Shown: positions 1 through 7,202, numbered from the stretch's first letter. The stretch is DNA of 14,574 nt from Nanobdellota archaeon (GCA_018813725.1 JAHJBD010000091.1:1-14574), one strand, 5' to 3'. Numbers and translations are program-made. Notes: a model not told the origin generated them from the sequence alone.

Positions 1-860
1 AATTCTTTCATGTCTTCTGTCTCTATCTCTATCTCCATGTCCCATTCCCCAAGGGTTTTTACCACACTGTAAACATTTGGATGGACCTTTAGGTAGTTTA
101 CAAGCTGGTTTTCAAGCTCAGATGAAACATTATGGTACTTTATGACAAGCTTTGAGGTTATGAAGTTGACTCTCTGAAGATTGAGTATCGGCTTATAAGA
201 GGTGATTATCTCTTTTGCCTCTAATAATCTTATCCTGGAGATGACTGTCTTGGATGTTATCGAAAGATTGTTTGCTATCTCAACTGCATTTATTCTTGCG
301 TTGCTTGAAATCATCGATAAAATCTTTAGGTCTGTACTATCAAGGGTGCTGATCTCCCTGTCTCCTCCGATTATGGACTCTTTTGGCTCTCTTGCAGAGC
401 TCTTGAAAAGGAATTTTCGTCCAAAGTTCCTTATTACTATGGTTGTAAGTACAGTGTAATTCTTCAATTGTTCTGGGAAGACTTCCATTATGCCCTTAAG
501 TGTCTTATTGAATCTTGAAGGATTTTGTGTAAAGAATGTACATAAAAGGTCGTAGCCTCCCCCACATGATTCTACCAGTGCAGTTGTATCTTCTTTTACA
601 AGATATCTGATCAGTTCACTAAACTTATTTTCTGCTATATAGTTTACCTTAAAAAATACCCTGAAGAGCAGCGTATTAAGCCGTGCGTAGTCAATATTTG
701 CGTAAAACCCTTTTATTATCCCCTTTTCTATCATAGAGTTTACATTGTAGCTTACCCTTTGCTCTGAACACCTTATCAGCTTTCCTATGCTAGAGAAAGT
801 TATGCGTGCATTAGTCTCCAGCTCTCTTAATATTGACTTTTCTACACTTGTTAGTCTCAT
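1..860 (-). CDS. Tandem Lrp/AsnC-like transcriptional regulator (partial, runs off left edge)
   Basis: My translation of the minus strand from the ATG at 860 stays open for 286 codons to the window edge, so the C-terminus is missing. It reads as two Lrp/AsnC-like halves. Residues 1-55 form a first helix-turn-helix (start MRLTSVEKSILRELETNARI), and about 56-150 is an alpha/beta region like a RAM ligand-binding domain. A second helix-turn-helix lies at about 172-228 (DSTDLKILSMISSNARIN), followed by the start of a second RAM-like region. Family knowledge: Lrp/AsnC proteins bind DNA as dimers or octamers and sense amino acids; duplicated forms occur in archaea. The ATG is supported by an in-frame stop seven codons upstream and a TATA box about 26 nt upstream. 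The gene is divergent from the decarboxylase operon, so it may regulate that operon (inference). Siroheme decarboxylases (AhbA/AhbB, NirDL) share this fold and are an alternative, but nothing here suggests heme synthesis. Confidence 0.82.
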   Translation of the reverse strand, partial: MRLTSVEKSILRELETNARITFSSIGKLIRCSEQRVSYNVNSMIEKGIIKGFYANIDYARLNTLLFRVFFKVNYIAENKFSELIRYLVKEDTTALVESCGGGYDLLCTFFTQNPSRFNKTLKGIMEVFPEQLKNYTVLTTIVIRNFGRKFLFKSSAREPKESIIGGDREISTLDSTDLKILSMISSNARINAVEIANNLSITSKTVISRIRLLEAKEIITSYKPILNLQRVNFITSKLVIKYHNVSSELENQLVNYLKVHPNVYSVVKTLGEWDMEIEIETEDMKE

Positions 861-881
861 ATTATTTGTTAAAGCGTAATC

Positions 882-897
882 TTATTTATTAATATTT
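882..897 (-). promoter_or_regulatory. TATA-box promoter of the Lrp-like regulator
   Basis: An AT-only stretch reading TAATAAATAA on the minus strand is centred near 886, about 26 nt upstream of the ATG at 860. That spacing would put the transcription start at the start codon, giving a leaderless mRNA. Confidence 0.5.
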
Positions 898-929
898 CCA
901 TATCTACAAATATCTTTCGCCTATAGCCT

Positions 930-942
930 AATATACTTTTTA
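930..942 (+). promoter_or_regulatory. TATA-box promoter of the decarboxylase-ligase operon
   Basis: The sequence AATATACTTTTTA is centred about 25 nt upstream of the ATG at 959, as expected for a leaderless archaeal transcript. It would lie only a few bases from the upstream GTG at 944, which argues against that start. The regulator's TATA box is about 45 bp away on the other strand, so regulator binding here could affect both genes. Confidence 0.5.
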
Positions 943-958
943 TGTGCTCTCTTATCTG

Positions 959-2170
959 ATGTACTTTCCTCAGAAATCTACTGACCATAAACAGCTTTTC
1001 AATGAACTGTCGAACCTCCTCGATTCTGGGTTTAATCCAGTTATGAACCTAGGTACATACTCAAACCCATATATGGAAGCAGATGCTTTTGACCTGATGA
1101 AGAAGGTTATCAACAAGAATCTTGTTGACTGCAGGATTTATGCTGGGCTTTCTAGGATCAAAACTGAACTAATCGGGATGCTTGGGTCTCTCTTTAATCT
1201 TGATAATCCTTATGGTGAGGTTACTTCTGGCTCTTCTGAGGCAGTGTTCATATCTCTTCTGGCTCATAAGCTTAAGTGGGCAGAGGAGCATGGCAATATG
1301 GCCCGGCCAAATCTTATTGTAGGTGTTAACGCGCATAACTGTTTTGATAAGTTTGCTAGGTTTTTTGATGTTGAGATCAGGAAAGTTCCGCTTGGAATGG
1401 ACCTTGCCATGGACGCATCTAGTGTTGAGGCAAGAGTAGATAAGAATACATTTTGTATCGTGGGCACAGCGTGCTCAAGCGAAGCTGGGGCTATGGATGA
1501 TATTATTAAGCTTGATAGGATAGCTGCTAGGCATCATATACCTTTGCACGTGGATGCTGCAAGCGGCGGATTTTTTCTGCCTTTTGCTGATATGAGTGCA
1601 GAATTTGATTTTAGGCTATCAAGCGTAATGAGCATGAATATAAGCGGACATAAGTTTGGCCTTGTTTTCCCTGGTATAGGGATTGTGATTATCAGGCCAG
1701 AGGCTATGCCTTCTTCTCTAACAAGTGAGATAGGCTATCTATCAGGAGGGTCTTCTAAGCATATCAACCTATTATGCACACAGAATTCGGCTTTTATGGT
1801 AGGACTTTATTACAATCTTAGAAGATTTGGACATGATGGTTATTCCAGCATAATGCATTCGCTTATGGTTAATAAGGGATTCCTGATAGAAAAGCTGATC
1901 GGATTAGGTCTTGAAATAGTTGATTCAAGGTTTCCAGTTTTCCTCATAAGATCCAACACAGTTGACCTTAGCCAGCTTTCTCACAATCTTAAGATAAAGG
2001 GGTGGGTCCAGAATCCTTACATAATAACAGGCACAGATCATGAAGTGATCAGGGTTGTAATCAAGCTTGGTATGGATAAGCCTCTGCTTGAAAGGCTTGT
2101 GACTGACGTTAAGGAATCATTGAATCTTTGCTCACATAAAGATATCTTAAAAGAAGCTGAGTGTGCATGA
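959..2170 (+). CDS. Glutamate decarboxylase-like PLP-dependent enzyme (group II decarboxylase)
   Basis: This is a fold-type I, PLP-dependent amino acid decarboxylase of about 403 residues. The pattern HVDAASGGF (Asp199, which should contact the PLP ring nitrogen) and NISGHKFG (Lys232, the predicted Schiff-base lysine) match glutamate decarboxylases (Gad: HIDAASGGF, SGHKFG/SGHKYG) better than tyrosine/aspartate decarboxylases of the MfnA type. Further Gad-like blocks are GSSEA, HNCFDKFARFFDVE and DFRLSSVMSMN. The likely reaction is glutamate to GABA plus CO2, but the substrate cannot be fixed from sequence. It is shorter than bacterial Gad (about 466 residues), mainly at the N-terminus. The ORF can start at GTG 944 or ATG 959; I prefer 959 because of the TATA box at 930-942. 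It is followed after 3 nt by a GCS2-type ligase, so the two are probably co-transcribed. Confidence 0.85.
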   Translation: MYFPQKSTDHKQLFNELSNLLDSGFNPVMNLGTYSNPYMEADAFDLMKKVINKNLVDCRIYAGLSRIKTELIGMLGSLFNLDNPYGEVTSGSSEAVFISLLAHKLKWAEEHGNMARPNLIVGVNAHNCFDKFARFFDVEIRKVPLGMDLAMDASSVEARVDKNTFCIVGTACSSEAGAMDDIIKLDRIAARHHIPLHVDAASGGFFLPFADMSAEFDFRLSSVMSMNISGHKFGLVFPGIGIVIIRPEAMPSSLTSEIGYLSGGSSKHINLLCTQNSAFMVGLYYNLRRFGHDGYSSIMHSLMVNKGFLIEKLIGLGLEIVDSRFPVFLIRSNTVDLSQLSHNLKIKGWVQNPYIITGTDHEVIRVVIKLGMDKPLLERLVTDVKESLNLCSHKDILKEAECA

Positions 2171-2173
2171 GCT

Positions 2174-3529
2174 ATGGGGAAGGATGTCTCTAATCAAACA
2201 AGGCCGCTTACTGATGAAGAGCGAGCGTTTGCAAGTGAAGGTTTTGCAAGATATTATGATGATGTGATCCCCCAGATAATCGAAGAGCTTGACAAAGGCG
2301 CTGGTGAGAGGCGGTTTGGGGTTGAACTGGAATATCATTGTGTTGATGGAGAAGGGATAATGATACCTGGTTCTGCAGCAAGGGTGCTTGAGGGTGCAGA
2401 TTTTGCAGTGCCTGAAGCAGTTAATTTTCAGATTGAGCTTGTGTCTGATCCCTATGCAGTAAACAAAGGCCCTCTCGCTTGCCTTGAAGAGATGGTCGAT
2501 AAAGAGCAAAGGCTGTCAGATGCGCTGGCTGATTGCACTGGAGGTATACTGTTTCCAGTAGGTGTTTTGCCTACGTATAGGAAATCTGATGGCTTGAATG
2601 ATTTGTCGATACCTAGGGCAAGAAATCAGATCATACTTGATTATGTCTTAAGATTTATGAAACAGGGCCCTGTAGTTGCAGCGACACATGATGGAATACC
2701 TATCAATCTTGGACATATCCATACTGCGGGCCTTATCAATGAGACTCATGTAAGCCTCTCAGGAATTTCTGCTGCAGATTCTGTAAGCCTGTTTAATGCT
2801 GCGACAGCTCTTGCAGCTCCAGTGGTCGCATTAAGCGCTAATTCTACTTCAGTAAGCAGGAGAGTAACAAGCAACCAGGACGAGCAGATATTCTTGTATG
2901 AGCAGAATAAGGAAACAAACAGCTCAGGGATTCAAAGGGTCGGGTTATTTCCAAAGTATATCTCTTCATTGCATGACTATATCAGGCAAGCTATGGATTT
3001 TGATCCAATATTCAAATTTGATGAAGAAAGAAAGCCTGAATCATTCTTATCGCACATGTCAACATACTGGCCTTGGGTAAGGCTGCAGGTCAATGGTTTT
3101 TATCGTGTAGAACTGCGGTCAGTGTCAAAACAGCCTACTGTTCTTGAAGATGCTGCTGTTGCGGCGTTCTATATCTATTCTGCTCTCAGCCTGCTGGAAA
3201 AAGGTGATACTAGGCCTGTCAATGAGAGAGAGCTTAGGACTAATCTTTACCGGGCAGCACACGGCGGGCTTTCTGCTGATATTGACTGGCATGGCAGAGC
3301 GCCAGCAGCATTGGTTTGCTCACACCTTCTAAATGTGGCAAGACAATATATGGAAAGGCATGATATAAAAGATGATGGGCTCTTAGGCATTGTTGAAAAA
3401 AGGATTGCAGATAGCGTTAATCCTGCTACGTTGTTTAGGGAAAAATATTTTTCTAAAGGTTATGATCATGCTTTGGCTGATTATATTGAGCATACACAAT
3501 CTCATAGAAATGTACCATTTGCCGGCTAA
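2174..3529 (+). CDS. GCS2-family carboxylate-amine ligase (glutamate-cysteine ligase-like)
   Basis: The 451-residue protein has marks of the GCS2 superfamily of ATP-dependent ligases, which join the gamma-carboxylate of glutamate to an amine (glutamate-cysteine ligase, YbdK type). These are RRFGVELEYH at 46-55 with acidic residues Glu51 and Glu53 as candidate Mg/ATP ligands, FQIELVSDP near 85-93, a His-rich GHIHTAG near 180-186, ALSANSTS near 219-226, and a late RVELRSVSKQPTVLEDAA segment (from 311) that fits the family's conserved R..E.R....P pattern. It starts 3 nt after the decarboxylase stop, with no strong Shine-Dalgarno, and ends in a 4-nt convergent overlap with the tRNA methyltransferase. 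Which amine it uses is unknown. Gamma-glutamylcysteine synthesis is one option; ligation of glutamate to the decarboxylase product is another (inference). Confidence 0.75.
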   Translation: MGKDVSNQTRPLTDEERAFASEGFARYYDDVIPQIIEELDKGAGERRFGVELEYHCVDGEGIMIPGSAARVLEGADFAVPEAVNFQIELVSDPYAVNKGPLACLEEMVDKEQRLSDALADCTGGILFPVGVLPTYRKSDGLNDLSIPRARNQIILDYVLRFMKQGPVVAATHDGIPINLGHIHTAGLINETHVSLSGISAADSVSLFNAATALAAPVVALSANSTSVSRRVTSNQDEQIFLYEQNKETNSSGIQRVGLFPKYISSLHDYIRQAMDFDPIFKFDEERKPESFLSHMSTYWPWVRLQVNGFYRVELRSVSKQPTVLEDAAVAAFYIYSALSLLEKGDTRPVNERELRTNLYRAAHGGLSADIDWHGRAPAALVCSHLLNVARQYMERHDIKDDGLLGIVEKRIADSVNPATLFREKYFSKGYDHALADYIEHTQSHRNVPFAG

Positions 3530-4533
3530 TTCTCAAGGACTAATATCTTCCTTGTCAGGCTTCCATGTATAAACTGGCTGAATTCGTCCTTAATAGTAAA
3601 TCTTGATAGTCTTATTATCTTCTTGTAATCTACGTAGTTAGGGAATATGACAATCGCTCTTTTTTTTAATATCTTGTTCATGTTTTTTAGGAATTTTAAG
3701 TAGAAGTTTTCCAGATATTTTATTGATTCAGATCTTTTTCCTTTATTTAGTGAGATCTTTTGAAGCTTGTTTTTTTCTTTTGTCCAGATTGATGTGTTAA
3801 GGCCGTAAGGGACGTCTGTAACGATGTAATCAAACTTTCTAGACAGTTTTGTTGCGTCTTTTTTGATCAGTTTGTAGTTTTTTATCTTGAAATGGTCTAG
3901 GTTTTTCTTTGCTTTGTCAAGCATTGATAGGTATAGGTCATATCCTACGGTCTTTAATCCCATCAGCCCTGCTTCTATCAAAATTCCTCCTGCACCGCAG
4001 AAAGGGTCGCAGATAGTATCTTTTAAGCTTGCGCCTGTGAGGTTGACAAGGGCTCTTGCAAGCTTTGGGTCCAGGGCAGTTGGGTGGCTCTCTGGTCTTT
4101 TGTGGGCTTTTCTGTCTTTGAACCTGTGCTGGTTTTGTGCAAGAAGCAAGCTTGCGTAAATCTTATCTTTGGTATTGTGGAACTCAAATTGTGTCTTTGG
4201 TGAGGTCAGGTTTACTTTTGGATTCTTCAAATTGTCCCAAATAAGTCCTGCTAAGCCTTTTTCATCAAATCCATGGGCCCTTACACAGAAATCTTTTTTA
4301 TAGATGGAGTTCCAGTCAAAGGCTTTAATGTTTTCTTTTAGTTTATCTTTCCTTGTGATGAATAAGATATCGTAGATGGCTTTTGTGTATGCCAGCCTAT
4401 TTGAGAGCTCTTCAATGTCTTTTGCTTCTGCAAAAGCCCAGTTATCAGAATACTTTTTTACAGGACCTATAAGAGCTGATAATTCTGCCTTTGCCAGCTT
4501 AATGTTCTCCTTTGATAATAAGAGTAATTTCAT
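3526..4533 (-). CDS. trmG10: tRNA (guanine(10)-N2)-methyltransferase, TrmG10/Trm11-like (THUMP + Rossmann)
   Basis: This 335-residue protein should methylate N2 of G10 in tRNA using S-adenosylmethionine. The N-terminal half (to about 130) fits a THUMP-containing RNA-binding region. The linker RPESHPTALDPKLARALVNL is typical of archaeal Trm-G10. The SAM-binding motif I is DPFCGAGGILIEA at 176-188, and the acidic end of the next strand is VGYDL. The catalytic motif IV reads TDVPYG (239-244), where the family usually has DPPYG; Asp and the Pro-Tyr-Gly are kept. The length is normal for the family. Its ATG overlaps the stop of the upstream membrane-protein gene in an ATGA arrangement, so it is translated from a shared transcript. 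Its 3' end meets the GCS2 ligase gene tail to tail with a 4-nt overlap. Confidence 0.88.
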   Translation of the reverse strand: MKLLLLSKENIKLAKAELSALIGPVKKYSDNWAFAEAKDIEELSNRLAYTKAIYDILFITRKDKLKENIKAFDWNSIYKKDFCVRAHGFDEKGLAGLIWDNLKNPKVNLTSPKTQFEFHNTKDKIYASLLLAQNQHRFKDRKAHKRPESHPTALDPKLARALVNLTGASLKDTICDPFCGAGGILIEAGLMGLKTVGYDLYLSMLDKAKKNLDHFKIKNYKLIKKDATKLSRKFDYIVTDVPYGLNTSIWTKEKNKLQKISLNKGKRSESIKYLENFYLKFLKNMNKILKKRAIVIFPNYVDYKKIIRLSRFTIKDEFSQFIHGSLTRKILVLEN

Positions 4534-5111
4534 TTCTTCTTGTCTGGGCGAAGGTTCCCTATCTTTTTATAAGCTAGGAATATTATCAGGATAAGCTCAA
4601 GGAAAATGACAATAGGTTTAGTGTATCTTCCAAGTGATGTGAATGATCTTACTGTGCCAAAGAAAAGTGCAAAAGCTCCTCCAAGCATAAAACCTGTGCC
4701 TATCCATTCGTTGAGTGAATTCTTTTTTGCTGGAAGGTATAAGCCTATGAATATTGCTATAAGTGCAAGGACAGCTGATATATAGAATACATACTGGTTG
4801 TACTTGTCCATCTCCTGGTCATACTCATATTGGCATGTCTCGCAATAATAGCTTTCTGCGCAGCCTACAGAATCATATTTGTAATCGATGTAGCCGTGAT
4901 CTTCTGTGCATTTTTCTTGTACTTCTATCGGTACATCAAGCGCTGCACAGTCTCCTTGCTTGACTGTTATCGGACCTGCTCTGATATTATTCATCTTGCA
5001 GTAATCTTCCCATTCTGGCTGTGGATACACTGCTTCAATAGTTGAAAAAACTAATACTGAGAATAATATTCCTATAACAAATATTATGATTATCTTTCTT
5101 ATGTCTACCAT
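4530..5111 (-). CDS. Cysteine-rich membrane protein of unknown function
   Basis: I do not recognise this 193-residue protein. It has an N-terminal hydrophobic segment at about 6-27 that could be a signal anchor. A polar region of about 80 residues with six cysteines (38, 54, 68, 84, 90, 93) follows, and then three more hydrophobic helices at about 107-127, 136-155 and 166-183, ending in a lysine-rich tail. The even pairing of cysteines between helices 1 and 2 suggests a disulfide-bonded extracytoplasmic loop, with the basic tail in the cytoplasm (inference). The ATG at 5111 has a TATA box about 26 nt upstream. The gene heads a two-gene transcript with the tRNA methyltransferase, which starts inside its stop codon; no functional link is evident. 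Confidence 0.75.
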   Translation of the reverse strand: MVDIRKIIIIFVIGILFSVLVFSTIEAVYPQPEWEDYCKMNNIRAGPITVKQGDCAALDVPIEVQEKCTEDHGYIDYKYDSVGCAESYYCETCQYEYDQEMDKYNQYVFYISAVLALIAIFIGLYLPAKKNSLNEWIGTGFMLGGAFALFFGTVRSFTSLGRYTKPIVIFLELILIIFLAYKKIGNLRPDKKK

Positions 5112-5130
5112 ATCAGCTAATATTAATATG

Positions 5131-5142
5131 GTTATATATAAT
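5131..5142 (-). promoter_or_regulatory. TATA-box promoter of the membrane protein-trmG10 operon
   Basis: The stretch GTTATATATAAT (plus-strand reading) is centred near 5137, 26 nt from the minus-strand ATG at 5111. This is one of the clearest TATA boxes in the window and predicts a leaderless transcript. Confidence 0.55.
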
Positions 5143-5152
5143 CTTTTTGGAA

Positions 5153-5163
5153 ATATTTATATT
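5153..5163 (+). promoter_or_regulatory. TATA-box promoter of the unknown 296-residue protein gene
   Basis: ATATTTATATT lies about 26 nt upstream of the ATG at 5186. It sits only about 20 bp from the opposite-strand TATA box at 5131-5142, so the two promoters are back to back. Confidence 0.5.
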
Positions 5164-5185
5164 GCATAAGTCTCTTTAAGTGGAT

Positions 5186-6076
5186 ATGCCAATAAGACAG
5201 GGCGCTTATCTTGAAGCTGCAAAGAAGATACTTGAGCTTTACAATGCAGCAGAGATGGGTTATGATGCAGCTGAGCAAAGGGAAAAGGTGCATAAGGTAA
5301 TTGAAAACCTTATCAGGATAAGGGATTCTTCAGCCAAACTTATGAAGGTTTATGATTCATTCTACAAAGCTCGTGAAGGTGCTTTCAGCGGTTTTGTGAA
5401 CAGGGCTTTAAGGGATGTGCCGCACAGGTTTAGTGGCGGTTGGATAAAGTTTAATCCTGTTTTTGATAGGAAGGTCAATATCCAAGAGATGGAAGGATTT
5501 GCAGTCAACCATAAGCTGTATTTTACCTTTGCACCAAGGTCAACTACACTTGGAAAAGCGTATTATGAGATAAAGAATTATGTTATGGCATTAAATGAAC
5601 TCTATGCTGAGATGCAGAAGCTTTGTCATGAGGTAAAAGATAGGATTACCTTTAAGATTCCTCATAGCCTTATGCATATTTTAGCTCATAACGATAGTTT
5701 GGTGGTCTATTTCTTAAAGCAGGAGTCAAAGGCTCAGATAGAGCAGACAGTCAAAAGAGTTTTTCGAAAGCACCAGGTGAATCTTATCAGAAGGAAGGCG
5801 CTTGGTAATTATGGATTTGATTTTCATGATGGTATACAAAGGATTGTTCATGGCCACGCAAAGCTTGTTGCTTTTGCAGTTGAAGAAGAGCTTAAGGATG
5901 CGATGATGCATCTTGAGTGGAAGCCTTTAGCAGTTGCAAAGTGGCTTAAAATCGAGATAAGCAGATGCAAAAGAAAGAGTATGCAGGATATATACAATGA
6001 TTATGCAAGAAGAGAGATATCTATGTTTAAGGATATGGACATGGCTGAGATGTTTTCTATGCTAAGAAGCCTTTAA
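5186..6076 (+). CDS. Unrecognised conserved-looking protein, mostly helical
   Basis: I cannot assign a family. The protein has 296 residues from ATG 5186; a GTG two codons earlier at 5180 is also possible, but the TATA spacing favours 5186. There are no membrane segments or signal peptide. The N-terminal 70 residues look helical and charged. The middle has a beta strand HKLYFTF, a long helix, then strands ITFKI and DSLVVYF followed by a helix (KAQIEQTVKRVF), which suggests a compact alpha/beta domain at about residues 108-200. After that comes a histidine-containing stretch FDFHDGIQRIVHGHAK. The strand-helix-strand-strand-helix order faintly recalls HopA1-like domains, but that is a guess from pattern only. 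It is followed after about 40 nt by a winged-helix gene with its own TATA box. Confidence 0.72.
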   Translation: MPIRQGAYLEAAKKILELYNAAEMGYDAAEQREKVHKVIENLIRIRDSSAKLMKVYDSFYKAREGAFSGFVNRALRDVPHRFSGGWIKFNPVFDRKVNIQEMEGFAVNHKLYFTFAPRSTTLGKAYYEIKNYVMALNELYAEMQKLCHEVKDRITFKIPHSLMHILAHNDSLVVYFLKQESKAQIEQTVKRVFRKHQVNLIRRKALGNYGFDFHDGIQRIVHGHAKLVAFAVEEELKDAMMHLEWKPLAVAKWLKIEISRCKRKSMQDIYNDYARREISMFKDMDMAEMFSMLRSL

Positions 6077-6082
6077 TCAAAA

Positions 6083-6092
6083 AGTTTAAATA
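6083..6092 (+). promoter_or_regulatory. TATA-box promoter of the winged-helix gene
   Basis: AGTTTAAATA is centred about 26-28 nt upstream of the ATG at 6116, immediately after the stop of the preceding gene. The winged-helix gene can therefore be transcribed separately and leaderless. Confidence 0.45.
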
Positions 6093-6115
6093 CGTTCTGG
6101 TCTTATCTTAAAACC

Positions 6116-6538
6116 ATGGGGAAAGGTAGACCAACCAGAAGCGGGATAAGACAGAATATAATCGATATTCTTTATTTTATGAAACAAGGTTATGGTTATG
6201 ATATCTATAAGGTTTATCGCGAGGTTTTCCCTAATGTTACGATGAGAGTGATATATTATCATCTTAAGAAGGGCGTTGCATTGGGTGAACTTAAGGTTAG
6301 TGAGATAAAGAAAGAGCAAGGAAATTATTCATGGGGAAGTACTGTTGAAAAGATCTATTATGGATTAGGGCCAGAGGCAAAACCAATCGGAAGCTTTAGG
6401 GTTAAGGAAGCGCTTGAAAGGCTAAAGAAGATGCCTGATAGTGGGTTAGATATGCCGCTGCTGGAATTATCTCAGCCTTCTAAAGAACCCGAACAGAGCA
6501 AAGATCTCCCTCCTGGTCAGGAAGGACTTGCCCAATAA
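6116..6538 (+). CDS. Small winged helix-turn-helix protein
   Basis: This 140-residue protein begins MGKGRPTRSGIRQNIIDIL and continues with GYGYDIYKVYREVFPNVTMRVIYYHLKKG. The helix order, the YDIYKVY helix and the recognition-helix segment TMRVIYYHLKKG resemble PadR/MarR-like winged helices and a compact archaeal family whose members start with the same GRPT motif. It is probably a DNA-binding regulator (inference). Residues from about 115 on (PSKEPEQSKDLPPGQEG) are Pro/Glu/Gln-rich and look disordered. The gene has its own TATA box. Its last 72 nt, including the stop, lie inside the 3' end of the trmJ-like gene on the other strand, and the disordered tail corresponds largely to that overlap. 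Confidence 0.8.
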   Translation: MGKGRPTRSGIRQNIIDILYFMKQGYGYDIYKVYREVFPNVTMRVIYYHLKKGVALGELKVSEIKKEQGNYSWGSTVEKIYYGLGPEAKPIGSFRVKEALERLKKMPDSGLDMPLLELSQPSKEPEQSKDLPPGQEGLAQ

Positions 6539-7162
6539 TCTTTTCCAGATAAGTTTTTGAGTCTGTTTCTTTTCTTTTGTCGGAAAGTTCATCTCGTTCA
6601 ATCGCTTGTTCACAAGTTTCATAAGCTCGTCTTTCTCTTTTTTTCCTGCAGGCTTTATCTTTTCAGTGATCTTGGTTGTGTATTGTTCTTTTGATAGCTC
6701 ATATAATATTATTGATACTGCGTGGCTTATGTTTAAGGTAGGATAATTGCTGTTGCTTGGTATTGTCACTATGAAGTCTGCAAGAGAGATTTCCTGGTTA
6801 GTAAGGCCAGAGCTTTCCCTTCCTATCATTATTCCGATCTTTTTTTCTTTGATATCTAATCCTGAGAACTTTTCTGCTAATTGCTGTGGTGTAATCGGGT
6901 TTCTTGGGATATTATAGTCAGAGCCTAATATTGCTGTTGTGGCGATAAGATAATCATAGTTCTTAAGATAAGATCTTTTCTTTACTTTAGCCTTGTCAAG
7001 GATATAGTTTGCGTGCTTTGCCCGGTTTCTTGCCACTTTACTGTCTTTCTTGCACTTCGGGTCTATCAATACCAGATCAGAAAATCCAAAGTTTGCCATT
7101 GTTCTTGCAATAGCGCCAAGGTTTCCGCCGGATTCAGGCTGTATAAGCAGTATGTCAATCAT
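6467..7162 (-). CDS. trmJ: tRNA (cytidine/uridine-2'-O-)-methyltransferase TrmJ-like (SPOUT family)
   Basis: This SpoU/TrmJ-type SPOUT methyltransferase is predicted to 2'-O-methylate position 32 of tRNA with SAM. The start MIDILLIQPESGGNLGAIAR contains motif 1 (P.N.G...R); motif 2 is IGIMIGRESSGLTNQE and motif 3 is YPTLNISHAVSIILYE, which together form the trefoil-knot SAM site. The C-terminal extension ending FLTRREIFALFGFFRRLR matches the helical tail of TrmJ. Length from this start is 231 residues, close to bacterial TrmJ (about 246). The frame extends 18 codons upstream to 7216. I choose ATG 7162 because homologous proteins begin at this strand and a TATA box lies 26 nt upstream. The gene is divergent from gcvT and overlaps the winged-helix gene by 72 nt at its 3' end. 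Confidence 0.88.
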   Translation of the reverse strand: MIDILLIQPESGGNLGAIARTMANFGFSDLVLIDPKCKKDSKVARNRAKHANYILDKAKVKKRSYLKNYDYLIATTAILGSDYNIPRNPITPQQLAEKFSGLDIKEKKIGIMIGRESSGLTNQEISLADFIVTIPSNSNYPTLNISHAVSIILYELSKEQYTTKITEKIKPAGKKEKDELMKLVNKRLNEMNFPTKEKKQTQKLIWKRLLGKSFLTRREIFALFGFFRRLR

Positions 7163-7182
7163 GAATCTTTTTGTTGTTCTGC

Positions 7183-7194
7183 AGTATAAAAACC
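7183..7194 (-). promoter_or_regulatory. TATA-box promoter of trmJ
   Basis: The minus-strand sequence GGTTTTTATACT is centred near 7188, 26 nt from the ATG at 7162. It forms one arm of an 18-bp palindrome shared with the gcvT promoter, and it confirms 7162 as the start. Confidence 0.55.
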
Positions 7195-7202
7195 TTTTTA
7201 TA
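7185..7202. repeat. Palindromic shared TATA element between trmJ and gcvT
   Basis: TATAAAAA-CC-TTTTTATA is a perfect 8-bp inverted repeat around a CC spacer. Each arm is the TATA box of one of the two divergent genes, whose ATGs lie symmetrically (7162 and 7225). TBP bound at one arm should hinder binding at the other, so the two promoters may compete (inference). Confidence 0.7.

Noticed and set aside
202..459. 85-codon plus-strand open frame
   Set aside because: It lies antisense inside the Lrp-like regulator, has no domain or promoter, and mirrors the real gene's codon pattern.
944..958. Upstream GTG start for the decarboxylase
   Set aside because: The TATA box at 930-942 would lie against the GTG, while it is correctly spaced for ATG 959.
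2147..2509. 120-codon minus-strand open frame across the start of the GCS2 ligase
   Set aside because: It is antisense to a well-supported gene, with no recognisable motif and no promoter.
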